From positions 34,162,001 through 34,226,000 of the forward strand of contig JBHGNT010000001.1 of NCBI GenBank assembly GCA_043228905.1: a stretch of 64,000 nucleotides of DNA, in the 5' to 3' direction. The stretch's first letter is position 1. The number at the start of each line of letters is the position of its first letter. The notes under the pieces were generated by a model, which saw nothing but the letters and a program-made list of their open reading frames with translations, made no database searches and was not told the origin of the DNA. The position numbers were made by a program, and so were the translations under genes. Origin of the DNA: Azolla caroliniana (lineage: Eukaryota > Polypodiophyta). Positions 46,260 to 58,500 of this stretch are shown here, in pieces.

Positions 46260-48352
46260 ATGACCAGTCCTGGTGCTGAGCCAGAATTGGAAAACAATAC
46301 TGCTGCTACTGCTACGAGGGCAAATACTACTACTAATAATAGTAACAGTAGTAGCATTTTCCCAGATAGAGAAAGGTCAGGTTCCTCCTTGATGATCAAT
46401 CGATGGCCCAAACAGGAAACCCTGGCCCTTCTGAAGATTCGCCAAGACATGGATGGAATCTTCCGAGATTCGAATCTCAAACATCCACTTTGGGAAGAAG
46501 TATCCAGGTGAACAAACAAACAAAATAAATAAATGAATGAATATTAATTTGAAATGAAATGAAATTCCTTATATCATCATGGATGAAAAATCGTCAATGA
46601 ATTTGTTCGTGTTGTTTTCTTGCTCTGTTAAACGCCTGCATTTTTTTTAGGTTTTGCTTTATTATTATTATTATTATTATTATTTAACTTAATATTCTTG
46701 ATTAGATTTGAAAATTTGATCTAATTTGGAACTTGATGGATGGATTTGGTTTGTAATACTGCAGGAAGCTGGGGGAGCTGGGGTTCCAGAGGAGTGCCAA
46801 GAAATGCAAGGAGAAATTTGAGAATGTGAACAAATATTACAAGAGGACTTGCAAGTCAGAAGGATCAAAAGCTGCAGCAACCACCCCAGGAAAGCAAGAA
46901 GGGAAAAGCTATAGATTCTTCACTCAATTGGAAGCATTGCAAACACCCATCCACAGTAACAATGTTGGCACTAATGCTACCGATGCAACACCAAGTACTG
47001 AATCATTACCTGCTAATCCCATTCCTAATGATCGTAGTACTACTAATCATTATCTCCTTTCACACCCTGGTGGCACTGGTATTACTAGAGCTACCACAGA
47101 TGCAAGCCATCCTCATACTAGCCTCGAGATCTCTGAGTCCCATGAATCTTCCTCCGATCGGCCTGACGAAGAAGAAGATGAAGAAGACGAGGAGCTAGCC
47201 GATGATGAGATTAATGGCATTGGTGCTGGTGCTGGTGCTGGTGCAGGTGCAGGTGATGTAAACCCAGGTATTGGTGCCGGGGAAACTCCTGGTAATCTCG
47301 CGCCGAATCCTGACACCAAGTCTCGCTTCTCGAAGAAGCGGAAGAGGACGAGAATCTCGAAGATGGCCATCCTGTTCGAGGGCTTGTTGAAGAAAATCTT
47401 GGACAAACAAGAGCAAATGCAAATGAGATTGTTAGAAGCCCTAGAGAAGAGGGAGACGGACCGCATGATCCGAGAAGAGGCGTGGAGGGCACAAGAGATG
47501 GCTAGGATGAGCCGAGAGAACGATCTGAGGGCTCAGGAGCGAAGCTCGGCTGCAGATCGGGACACGGCCATCATTTCCTTCCTAGAGAAGGTAACCGGAC
47601 AAATAATAAACCTGCCCCATCCACAGAGCTCGTCTTTGGTTAGGTCAATCCCTAGCAGCAATGCACTCAATACAGCCCCTCTGGCTGCAGAGCCTGTGCA
47701 GAGTGCCCCTCCCTTGTCCACAATGCGGTCTGAACATACAACACTTGTCGATCCGAACTTGCGGCCCGAAACATACCGGGCAGAAGATCGTATGATTGAA
47801 CCATTTGATCCAAACAGCGGTAAAAGATGGGAAAAACCTGAAGTCCTTGCTCTCATCAAGCTCCATAGTGATGTGCATTCCAAATTCACTGCAAATGGCC
47901 CCAAAGCCCCCCTCTGGGAAGACATCTCCTCTGGCATGGCCAAATTGGGCTATCCCCACAGGAGTGCCAAAAGATGCAAGGAGAAATGGGAGAACATCAA
48001 TAAATACTTCAAGAAAGCTTGCAAGGAGCCGTCGAAGAAGAGGCCTCGGCCTGACAATGCCAAGACTTGCCCTTATTTCCATGAATTGAATGCTTTGTAT
48101 AAGAAAGGGATGTTGGGTAGCTCTAGTGCCCCCAGTGTGAAACCATCCCAAGGAGCCTATAATCCTTCATTGGAGCATATGCAAAATGTAGATGATGATG
48201 GTAGGGACAACGAGCCATCATCAAGCAGTGAAGAAGATCACGACGAAGAAGAGCATACAATTAATGGCGATGACTCAAAAGCGGGAGCTCATGTTATTAA
48301 ACCAGATAAACAGGAAACCATGGATGTTTCTAAGTACCCAATTAGCCAGTAA
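46260..48352 (+). CDS. GTL1/GT-2-like: GT-2-type trihelix transcription factor with two DNA-binding domains
   Basis: Nuclear transcription factor binding GT elements; GT-2 clade members control trichome, root-hair, stomatal and floral growth. Exons 46260..46507 and 46765..48352; 1,836 nt, 611 aa. The intron splits the first trihelix between EEVS and KLGELG, a common position in the family. Trihelix 1 is at about residues 47-110 (RWPKQETLALLKIR, PLWEEVS, KCKEKFENVNKYYKR), with the clade's Trp-Trp-Phe pattern. An acidic stretch and a GAGAGAGAG run follow, then the basic signal KKRKRTRISKM (about 270) and a long charged central helix (KQEQMQMRLLEALEKRE..., about 290-350). Trihelix 2 is at about 434-500 (RWEKPEVLALIKL, PLWEDIS, RCKEKWENINKYFKKACK), followed by PYFHELNALYKKG. 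The C-terminus is acidic. An Asn/Thr/Ser-rich tract precedes domain 1. Confidence 0.95.
46660..46684 (+). repeat. (ATT)n microsatellite in trihelix intron
   Basis: About eight uninterrupted ATT units in the 257-bp intron between the two exons of the trihelix gene. Of note only as a likely polymorphic marker. Confidence 0.9.
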
Positions 48353-50710
48353 TCTGTTACAGCAATCCATTTGAATCTTACCCGAAATCCACACATTATG
48401 TCTTCTCATTGGGTTTAACAATCGGTTTACATTCCTCTAATATCCTTGGAGCTAGATCTGCAATATCATTACTTACTGTATGTACTATATTGAACAATTG
48501 TGTACAAGTATATTCTACAACCCTTGATGAGCATCATCAGTACCAAATTTTCCATCCAACTCAAATGTTCCTTTTACCTCCACATTATCCTATTCTTTAT
48601 CCTTCTTACATATCCACAAATTCTTTTACATTTTTGCCTCTAATTGGCCACTTCTTATGTATGAAGTCAAATCATGTATACCAATCATTGGATTGATTAT
48701 CATTATTGAGATGTCAACAGCTTGGTTTATGATGAGATTACCCAAGAATTATTTAATTCAGAATCATGCGTATGTGCACTGTGTAGCATTATAATGTATG
48801 TTTTGGGCTGAAATGCATTCTCGGCACAAACACATACAGTAGGTACTTTGAGAGATTCGGGACTTATATGTTGTTCCTACTGTATTCAGCCAAGAATTAA
48901 GGTCATCAACCGATTCATCACTTTGGTCGTGCCAGAACATTCATGATGCTCATATATTGGTAGGTACTAAACTCTGTTATGCCCACGGTTGAGAATTAGA
49001 ATCTTTGTGCAGGCTTTATTACAAATACAAAAGCTTTGCTCACATAATCACGTTATAGTCCAAAGGTTCTGCTGGCAGGCAGAATCACAGTAAAAAAAGG
49101 GGACAATGGGGAGGGACCAAGTCCCAGATCCAGACCCAGGGGATTGTTGATAAAGCTGTGGTTGGGTTGTTAATAAAGTAGCAAGGAGGTCGGCATCGCT
49201 AAAGTTACTTGCTACCAACACCATTAACTGTTCACCACATTGTATGTTCTACATGGCCATTAAAGGAATCAATCATTTGTCTCGTACATGGATCTAATCC
49301 ATTGCCAGTGTAATTTGGGCATGCACATGTGGGGAGGGGGTGGAATTCAATACACACATCTGCCTTAGTAATTAATGTGGACCATATGTAAGGATTTGAT
49401 ATAAGATGCCATGATTACAATAATACCTTGCAGCTCTCTTTTTATGCCCAATTGGACAGACAATCATTGCATTCTTGAAGCATTGTTTCTTCATCCAACC
49501 CCTCAGCAGATGGGTTACTATGTACTGTTCACTACCTTTTCCCTTTAATATGTGTGTGTGTGTGTGTGTGTATATATATAGACTATAGTATATACACATA
49601 TCCTTGTCTCAGACTTCATGTAGTGCATTGAAAGCCTACAAATCACTTCACATACAACTTGCAAGCAATGTTTTAACAACTCAAATCACTGCCTTAGCTA
49701 CCAAAGTGGAATGCCGGAATGCGCGATCCTTCACAAGAGGCCCAAGTTCGTGCAAGAAACGTAACGGCTCTCTAAAAACCGATTAAAAGGACTGAAAAGA
49801 GCAATGACTTAGAGTTGCAGAAGGGGTGGGTCAGAAGAATCGAGTAAGAAGCTCTAGAATTTGAATATTTTACCAAAGCCTAGAGATCTTGCAATCCGCA
49901 CAATGTTCCGGATTTGCTTTCATGAATGCAACCCATGAGATGAGCTCGTCGTTCAGAATACTGTTTTCGGCATAGTATGAAAATGGTGTCTCTTCCTTGA
50001 GAACAACAAACCAAAATAAATGTAACCAAGTAAAAATAGAAGTGACTAAAGAATCTCATTATCTATACATACATGAAAGATTCTCAAATTAGATAGATTG
50101 TAATTTCTATCTTTGAAGGATCTTTAGCATAGGTTGATCCAAAATAGATAGATCTTTGAAGCGAGGGAAGCACCTATGATGATGATAGATAATCGCCTTA
50201 ATATTTCGATGACAAGGATGCCAGTGCACGTACATGGCAAATTGTTATTGCCCGATTTGTTGTAACCCCTTTGAAATATCCTTGTCTAGAACCCCTTTGG
50301 TAGAGCTTTTGACTTGTAGCATTAGGAGTGATGGGGTTAAAGAAAGTTTTGATTGTTCTTTGTGATGCACTTTGCGATTGTAGTTATCAACTTCTTCTTG
50401 TGTCTCTTTAGTTCTAGCAAGACTATTCTGAAGCCATGTTGGTCCTCCTATTTCATTACCTTGTGCAATGGGCCAAATCCCGGTTAAAGAGGCAATGGTA
50501 TCTCCTTATTTTAGAAAAAATAGTACACTAGCAAACATAGTGCTCTTCAAATTCCACTCCGAGATGACACAATTGGCAAATTCTTTCTTCCAAAGGTGTG
50601 CATGCATATCGCTATCTATCTCAATGTTGAACTAATGTGAAAAGGTTCAAAGTTGCCCATCACACCATGTAGCGCATGTGATAGATATATATCCATAAAA
50701 GAGGGCCTAT
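48353..50710. other. Trihelix 3' flank and intergenic DNA
   Basis: No gene was recognised. Contains the trihelix 3' UTR (extent unknown) and a (TG)n(TA)n microsatellite at 49,551-49,580. All open frames are short and without domains. Confidence 0.5.
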
Positions 50711-51235
50711 TGATGAATCCATAATCTAATGTTTCTAAAAAGTGTGTTCTATAATGGGCCATTTTCCCATCAAGAAATGTTGTGGGGCTTATCCATGTCC
50801 TTTAGATATCCAATTTGATAATATCAATTCAAATCACGCAATTCTTTTCCACTTTGGTCATGTTCAAATGGGGATAGTCCAAGCTACGTTGGAATGGGAG
50901 CAATGTTGCTTATGTCATGTGACCTTGAGTCATAGCATACCAACATGATCATCTCTATGTTAACAAGTTTTTTTATGCCATATTGATGAATCCATAATCT
51001 AATAAGTCTAAAAAGTGGGTTATTTTCTCATCAAGAAATGTTTTGGGGCTTATCTATATCCTTCATATATCCAATTTGATAATATCAATTTAGATCACTC
51101 TATTCTTTTCCACTTTGGTTATGTTTAAATGGGGACAATCCAAGCTATATTGCATGGGAGCAATATTGCTTGCGTCATGTGACTCGAGTCATAGCATTAT
51201 GCTCATCTTTGAGTTAACAAGTTTTTTTTATGACA
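50711..51235. repeat. 273-bp tandem segmental duplication
   Basis: TGATGAATCCATAATCTAAT begins at 50,711 and again at 50,984. The two copies align along their full length with scattered substitutions and small indels: shared ATCAAGAAATGTT.TGGGGCTTAT, CCAATTTGATAATATCAATT and GGGAGCAAT.TTGCTT. Each ends in TTAACAAGTTTTTTTTATG. Non-coding, and moderately old judging by divergence. Confidence 0.85.
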
Positions 51236-52432
51236 TAAGTGCAAACCTTGAGTATCGTTATCTAGGGGGTGAGCCTTGTCCTTGTAGAATTTAGGGGGTT
51301 GTACACATGAACTTTTGGTTACTTTCTAACAATATCATGAACATTTGCACATCCATCTCATTTGAATTATCAATACAATGAGCATGTTGGTCACCTTGGA
51401 ATCGGGAAAGGGGGATTACGATGCATTTGAAGAAAAAAGAAGACTTGACTTTCATCATCTATTAGAGGCCAAATCACCTTATGGGACAAGACAAATATAG
51501 CAAAGTGGATGTTTTCCACTATTCCACATAATACAAAATAGCAAAAGAAGAAAATTAGCATGGAATGTCGAATGGATTGTAACAATTTCTAAATCTAGTA
51601 CAATGATGGAATGTAACTAATAAATAGGCTAACTTTGACCTGTAGTATTCATACAGTGTAGAATAGTTTGTGTGGTGCAAACATGTGCAAGATAAGCGAA
51701 ATCAATTGTCGGGTTCTCAAGAGATACTTCTTTGAGAATTAGGCACGATACTAATGCTTCTCTATGTGGTTGAATATATGGGATGATAGCATCTTTAGAG
51801 TTCACTTTAAAAGAGATTGTAAATCTCCAAAAACTTTTTCTCATAGAGTTTCTCCCAAGTCAAGCTTCAAACACTAGAGATGCTATTACTTCTTAATACT
51901 AGATCAATTCACCTCAAGATCATATGCATGAGCAAAGATTAAAAAAAACCCTCGTATTGCGTTTGAAGAATTGCATGATTAGTAAAAAAATGTTCAAAAG
52001 ACAAAGAAACAAATATCAAGTTTTCAATGGATGTGAGATATGAAAGAATGGTTTGGAAGATGGATGGATACATGTGATGCTTACTTCATTTTGATGCCTC
52101 AATATATGCAAATTGGATATGGATTTGTTGCAAATCGAATGCATCATGGCTTGGGAGACAAACAAAGGCTCATCCTTATATCACATAAATTATACAACAC
52201 TAAAAAACCATATTAAGCGTATCTAAGCATGTCTATTGTGCACATTCATCAACCAATCATACATCCTAAGAGTTATCCCCTAGTTGTACACAATTTGCCT
52301 TGCATCCTTTCCATACAACTTACTTCCATGCAGGTTTTCTACCCGAACAAGTTTGCATCCTCTTAATCATAATAATGCCAAGGGGTTTCGTTCTCACAAG
52401 CATAATGTGTGCTCATAATAGATTAATTAATT
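51236..52432. other. Intergenic DNA without recognised features
   Basis: AT-rich; short open frames on both strands without domains. I see no gene, repeat array or RNA here. Confidence 0.5.
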
Positions 52433-53000
52433 AAAACTAGTAGAGTAAAGCCGCTTGTTGCAATTATGCCAGGTGCAAGGTTCAATCAAGTGGGGAAATA
52501 TATGTTGGCTATCATGGCAGGCTACAATTGGCTGATACGAGCATCAGGAGGAGGGGATGACTTTAGTGATAAAAGCACAAGAGGTTCTTTTCTCCTCGAG
52601 CAGCAATGTCCACTCTATTCCTCTTAATGCCAAATCTCAAGAGGTGTTGGAATTGGTCAGCCCAATAACCCTTTGGATTCTATGGAAACAACGATGTAGG
52701 CGAGTCTTCTCTAACCAAACCGCACATCCAACAAGGTTACTGCAAGAGATATGGAGTGAAATTGTAGCCACTCTGAAGAACCAATATGATGGCCTTAAGG
52801 GCGGCTCCGAAGGAGTTGAAAGACAACGCATAGCCTTCATCCAACAATGGTCGTCCTCTCCCTTTCTTGAGTCAGTGGGCATTCACATAAGATGGAACTA
52901 TCGCGTCCCTTTAGGGATTTGTACATAATCGTCTCATTTGTAAAATTTTATAACTAATGGAAGGAGTTTTTTTTGGAAAAAAAAAAACTAGTAGAGTAAA
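52433..53000 (+). mobile_element. 5'-truncated LINE (L1-type) with target-site duplication
   Basis: AAAACTAGTAGAGTAAA occurs at 52,433-52,449 and again at 52,984-53,000, directly after a poly(A) tail (about 52,977-52,987). The enclosed 534 bp contain a 123-codon frame (52,557-52,928) with LWILWKQRCRRVFSNQ and LLQEIWSEIVATLKNQ. This fits the C-terminal segment after the reverse transcriptase of plant L1 elements (the zf-RVT/RNase-H-side region with a W.IWKERNRR motif). The 3' UTR is short (TAACTAATGGAAGGAG). Intact TSDs and a remaining A-tail suggest a fairly recent insertion. The RT domain itself was lost by 5' truncation. Confidence 0.85.
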
Positions 53001-55507
53001 AAGGTAAGCGCTAATTCTCTTTCTACTTTTGAGTAAAAGGAATTTTTATTTATTTTGTGTGTTACTTCTTCCTTTCTACTAGGTGTATACACTAATATTT
53101 CCTTAATTATGTTTAAATGAAACTAATGCCAATAACCTTGGTATTATCTCAAATCTCCATAAAAAAGAATAAACTTGAACCTCAATACATGCATTGTTTT
53201 ACAAACTCATACCAATCTCTAACTTTCTCTACCCCTAACTTGCCTAATTGAATTGACACTAAAATCCCTACCCCCTAATTTAGTGATTGCTCAAATTTCT
53301 TGAATATCAGTGAATCATGGCAGAGTGCAGCAACAAATTTCAACACCTTTTACAAAGTCCTATCTTTGGTCTTAGGATTATTGTATATTATTGTACATGA
53401 AAAATTGTAAGTTTTTGGGCAGACAAGCTTAAGTTGTAGCATTCAAATGTTTTTTTCTTAATACTACTAAGGAAAATCTTTGAAGAGAAAAAAATATATA
53501 AATTTACTGATTGCTCTAGTAATGAGAACAAAACTTACACTATGCATGTTTAGACAATGAGTACAAAAAGTAAGCTTGGCTAATCACTAAAATCAAATTA
53601 TCAGCATGACAGTCGGCTATTTTATCAAAGACGAAGACATGGTGGTGATTGAATTAAATGCAATCATCAAAGGTAATGTATGGGAGGGATTATGGGGACC
53701 AATGTTTACGAAATTTCAACCTCCAGTAAAAAAATGTAATCACTCACCCAATATGGTCAATTTAAGTCTCAATGTACACATTTTGTCTATTGGAAGGAGA
53801 ATACTTACCATAAAATTGAGAAAATGACACATTTAAAGAGAGAACCTCCATGAATATGACATTTTTCTTTATTGGATATCTCTAAACTTTACCAAAATGT
53901 TTTCGTGTACACCAAGGAGTGCAACACTCAAACGTTATACCTTGGTCAATTGCCCTATATATTTGATTGCTCCATGTTCAACGGGAGTACGAGATTTTCT
54001 TTATTGAACACCTATAAACTTTACGAATACGTTTTGTTAACTCCATGTATTCTCATTTGAAATAACTTTTCACAAAAGATAGCATCATCTTCCAATTTGG
54101 GGGTTTGTTTTAATTAATTCTTATGAACAAAAATATAGTTTTGGCATAATTTTCAGAGGTTGAAAAGTTTGTTTGTCGTGAAATTGCAAGACCAACATCT
54201 TATCAATTAAATCATGTCATTAGAGCAATGACAAAAAGCGTATTTTCCATGTTCTACTTTTTGTTGTTGCTATCCGAGGGTATGCTTTTCATATGTTTTT
54301 CTAGCTGGGCAGATGCAAGCTGAGCTACTTCCACCTACCATCAAAATAACAATGAGATGTATAGTGATGAAGCCTCTTTTTATTTTCTTTAGCTTCATAA
54401 TAAAATTATATGCTAAATAAGGTCATTCCAACATAAAATTCATGTGGCAATGTCAAGCAAGGCCTAAAACTTAAATTTTGGAAAGCCCTAATCTAGTATT
54501 CACATTTCTGCTTTTTCTAATGGAATTGGCATATATTCAAGCATACAAACTTGAATATATTGCATGAATCCATCCAGAACTTTCTCGTATGAGAGGCAAT
54601 GCATCACTTAGGCTACGCTTAACAAGGTCATTCTAATATGAAAATCAAATGTGCCATTATGGATTCTGATGTGATAACAATTGAGTATTGTATGGGTGTG
54701 TTTATTCACTTCACGTGTGAAGTCTCTAATTCAAGTCTAGGAAGGCCCAGCTGCATCAAGGGGAATCAACAGAAGCATCTGATCAGTTCACGCATGATTC
54801 ATCAGAACCAAGCACAGGTTGGTAAGTGCTGTTGTGCTTATCGGCTGGATGCTTATAAAATTAGTCGGTAATGTCCGTCTAAACTGGGGGCTAACTTTTC
54901 CAAAGGAATAGGAGGGAGGGCCAAAACATGCCTCTATTATTACCCTTTTTCTATTAATTATATCCGCCAAAACTTGCCTCCATTACCCTTTTTCTATTTA
55001 TTATATCCACGTAGGCAGAGGCCAGTGCTTTTTTCCCTGAACAATCTACAGTGAGCCCCTGGGATCTGGCAGCACATTCATATTCTTGCAATGCCTCTGA
55101 GATATGGATCCACGTCCTATCCTGGTTAAAAGTCGAACCTTACAAAAGTCATATATTTTTATGTTAACAAGGCCTAAATCTTAAATTTTGGAAAGGCCTA
55201 ATCTAGCGTTCACAGATTTCTGGCTGTATAATGGAATTGGCATATATTTGAGCATAGTAGGGTGTCCTTGAATATATTACTTTCCATACAGAACTTTCTT
55301 GCATGAAAGGCAATGCTTAACACAAGTGTTTAAGATGTTACAACATGGTGGAATGGCCTTAGTTGATTTCAGATGCAACGTGATTTTCATCATTCACAAA
55401 TGTGGAATCGCTCAACCCTTTCTCCTAGTTTTATCTATGAATTGGAACAAGAAATAATACACTATTGAGAATGGAAACCAAGAACTTGTTCAGAAATATA
55501 ATTAGAT
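53001..55507. other. Intergenic DNA with several local duplications
   Basis: A segment of about 55 bp is repeated at 53,868 and 53,998 (TTTCTTTATTG, CTATAAACTTTAC, TGTTTTCGT/TTTTGTTAACTCC). A stretch of about 150 bp is duplicated at 54,461-54,612 and 55,170-55,325 (AAGGCCTAAA.CTTAAATTTTGGAAA, GGAATTGGCATATATT, CAGAACTTTCT). A tandem pair of about 47 bp lies at 54,919-55,008 (GCCAAAAC.TGCCTC..ATTACCC..ATATCC). No gene was recognised. Confidence 0.6.
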
Positions 55508-58500
55508 TTAAACCATTATGGGTGGAGATCCTTTCACAAATGGAGTAGAGACAAAACGGCAAATCAACTGCAAACTAAAGATTAAAGAGTATCCTTCAAG
55601 TGTCCTCTTTACCTTTTTCTTCCACCTTTCCACATCTTTGTGCATCCTCTGAGCTGTTTCTTTGAGCTGCATATACTCTAGTGCATGAGGTGGAGGCGGA
55701 CCATCTGATTCTTGGGTACTGATATCAAGAAGATCCTTCAATTTTTTCTGCAAAAAAAGAGCAGAATCTATTTAAATAGAATATCAGATCAACCCCATGG
55801 ATAGTTAAAATGCATAAAGTGCGGCAAAAAACCAGTACCTTTGTGTTCAATCAAAGTGTTTACGCATGCTGCATATACATAAAGCAAAAACATAACAATC
55901 CTGAATGTTCTATCCCTAATTTAAGTCACAAATATTCTCCGGATGACACAAAACAGCAGATGCATACGTATTCAAAGCAATGTAGTATGTATGTGGCTTG
56001 TATGTGGATTCTTTCATTTGCTGAAGAGAAAAAGAAAGGAAAATGATATTTTCCCATATCAATTTTAACATGTCAAGAGTAAAACAGGATACACATCAAT
56101 CTAATGTTAAGAATGACGCTCATGTTATTGATTTAAGTTCAAACTCTAGTGATAAAATGGGGAAGTACTTCTATGAAGTCAAAATCTGGCATGGCACATA
56201 CTATTGCAGTCCTTGCTAGTAATTTTTAATATTGGAATCCTACATGACTTTTCAGAGACAGCTTGATGACACCCAAGTTTTGAATTGTAATACAAAACTA
56301 TTCATGGTTTTCCAAATGGCAAAGCATATAAGAAAAGATCAAATGCTATATACATTCATGTTCTCTAATACGTTAAGGCAGGTGGATAAACAGGATTCAA
56401 AAGACTGAAAAAAACACCAGCATAATATTTTATCTTGCAAACACAAGGTTGTTCCATAACAGAAGTAGACAATAAACCTTGGCTTTATTGCTGCTCTTAA
56501 TATCTTCTCTGACATGATTCAGTTTCACAGTATCATCATTAAGCTTCTGTTTTACGACAATCCCTTCACTTTGCAGGTTTTGCAGATTTTTTTGTACTAA
56601 CTCTAGCGCCTAAGCAGAAATCATGATATTAGAAGTGCCACAGATTCTTTTACTTGGCTCTATACATGTATATATGTCTCAACAGCATAGATACAAAGTC
56701 AACCTGTAAAGCCTTGTTGCTGCGAGCCTTCATCCTATGAAACTCATGTGTTTTATCCCTGATCTTATTCATTAACTGCTGATTTTGTATAGTCAGCTGA
56801 TCAAAATCAACAGCATGTAGTATATCTGCTAGATCCTTTTTAGATGTAAGTTGGTGCTCTGCATCTGATATCTGCGTCTGTAGAAGATCATTTTTTTCCT
56901 GGAGTTTGGAAATGAGGACATGCTTTGCCCTGAGTTTGTCTTGTATATAGCTGCACAGAAACATTAGTTCAAATCAGGAACCATTCAAGAGGTGTCTTAC
57001 TTCATTAAGTTATCATGCCTCTGTATTCACTTGCTACTGCCTAGCTACTAGATAATATCATGTCATCTATTGCCAACTGTTGTTCGAGACTCTCTAGAAA
57101 CAACAAACACAATATATCTGCAAAAACCAGACCAAATGTAATGTTGGCGCATTAGAACATGCCCTATGATTGACCATGGTAAGAAAGTATACAGGAATGT
57201 CTGCAAATTTTTTCCCAAAGGAATCACATATCTTGTTGCGAGAAATTTATAACTATTATCTCAGCCATTTTATTCCCAGTTCAAAGAACATCTAAAAAGT
57301 TTAATTAGTACGCAAACTATATACCTCAGGATTCTGTCACTGCTGGCAGTTTCTGAATTCCTTATCTCTGCTTCAAACATGACCTCCCTTTGAAAGCTAT
57401 TCTTTTCCTTCTTGATTTCACCAATGCTTAATTCTGTCTCATCCATCACAGCTTTAAGATCATCTAGGACACGCTCGCTTTCATCCGTGTAACGAGCAAT
57501 TTGCAGCTTCACAGCTGCACATTCATCTTCTGCTATCTCGCTTTTTTCTTCTGAACTCAGAGGAATCAGGAATTCAGGTGCATAGGATGGCTGAGCATTC
57601 GCACATCCTTGGCGACTCTGCCGTGAGCTTCCTAATTTAGAATCCCTCCCAAAACTCTCCATACCATCTTCAGAAGGCATTCTAACACTGGCTCGACTAG
57701 CTCTCCGTAATTCAGGTCCATCTTCAGCCTGTCTAATGTCTTCTTCTAATGCCTCCAATTGTAAATGGAATTGGTCACTCCCCTTTAATGTCATTAACCG
57801 CTGCATCATCAGGATATCATGAACATAAATTTGTGTTATCCAAGATTGTCAGCAAATTCGGTTATGCTATATCAAATGGAGAAGCCCTGAGATACTTCTG
57901 ATTTTTAACTTATGTACAAAATGCACTTGATTTGTTATTTATACGAACACCCTTGGTCTTCCTTAGCACCATCACCCCACCTCCCATATTAAAGGTCCAT
58001 TACGGCAGCATAAGTAGGGTCTCAACATTCTAAAGGGGTTACAAACGATCAAGCAAATGCAATTTGATGCAGATGTTGTCCACGATCTTGTCACCCTTAT
58101 CAACAGAAAACAAGGCCATCATCGTTTTGACATAGCCTAGACCATGGCCTTATTACTATGTTATCAACAGCCATGATCATTTTGACACCAAAGGAGCTGT
58201 CATTAATTCAAGTACTTGTCCATCTTGAACTGGATCATGATGAACATTGTTTGAAAGAGAAGTGTCAGTATATCTAAGCTCACAACCATATATGCTTCGT
58301 GCGACAAGAATGCCTATCTGTTCATCCATGGACAAAGATGAGATAACATTTCCAGGTACAAAATCTCTTTTGGTCTCAATGGCTATTTAACCTCCTAAGA
58401 GACATTAATATATCTATAATTCTTTCTTTTGTGTTTCCTTTCACATAGAACTCTGGCTTTCTCACTTGACACTTACCACCAAGTAAAATTGACAAATGCC

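Noticed and set aside
46962-48151. Overlapping frames on both strands inside the trihelix gene
   Set aside because: Shadows of the GC-richer coding sequence; the main frame alone has the two trihelix domains.
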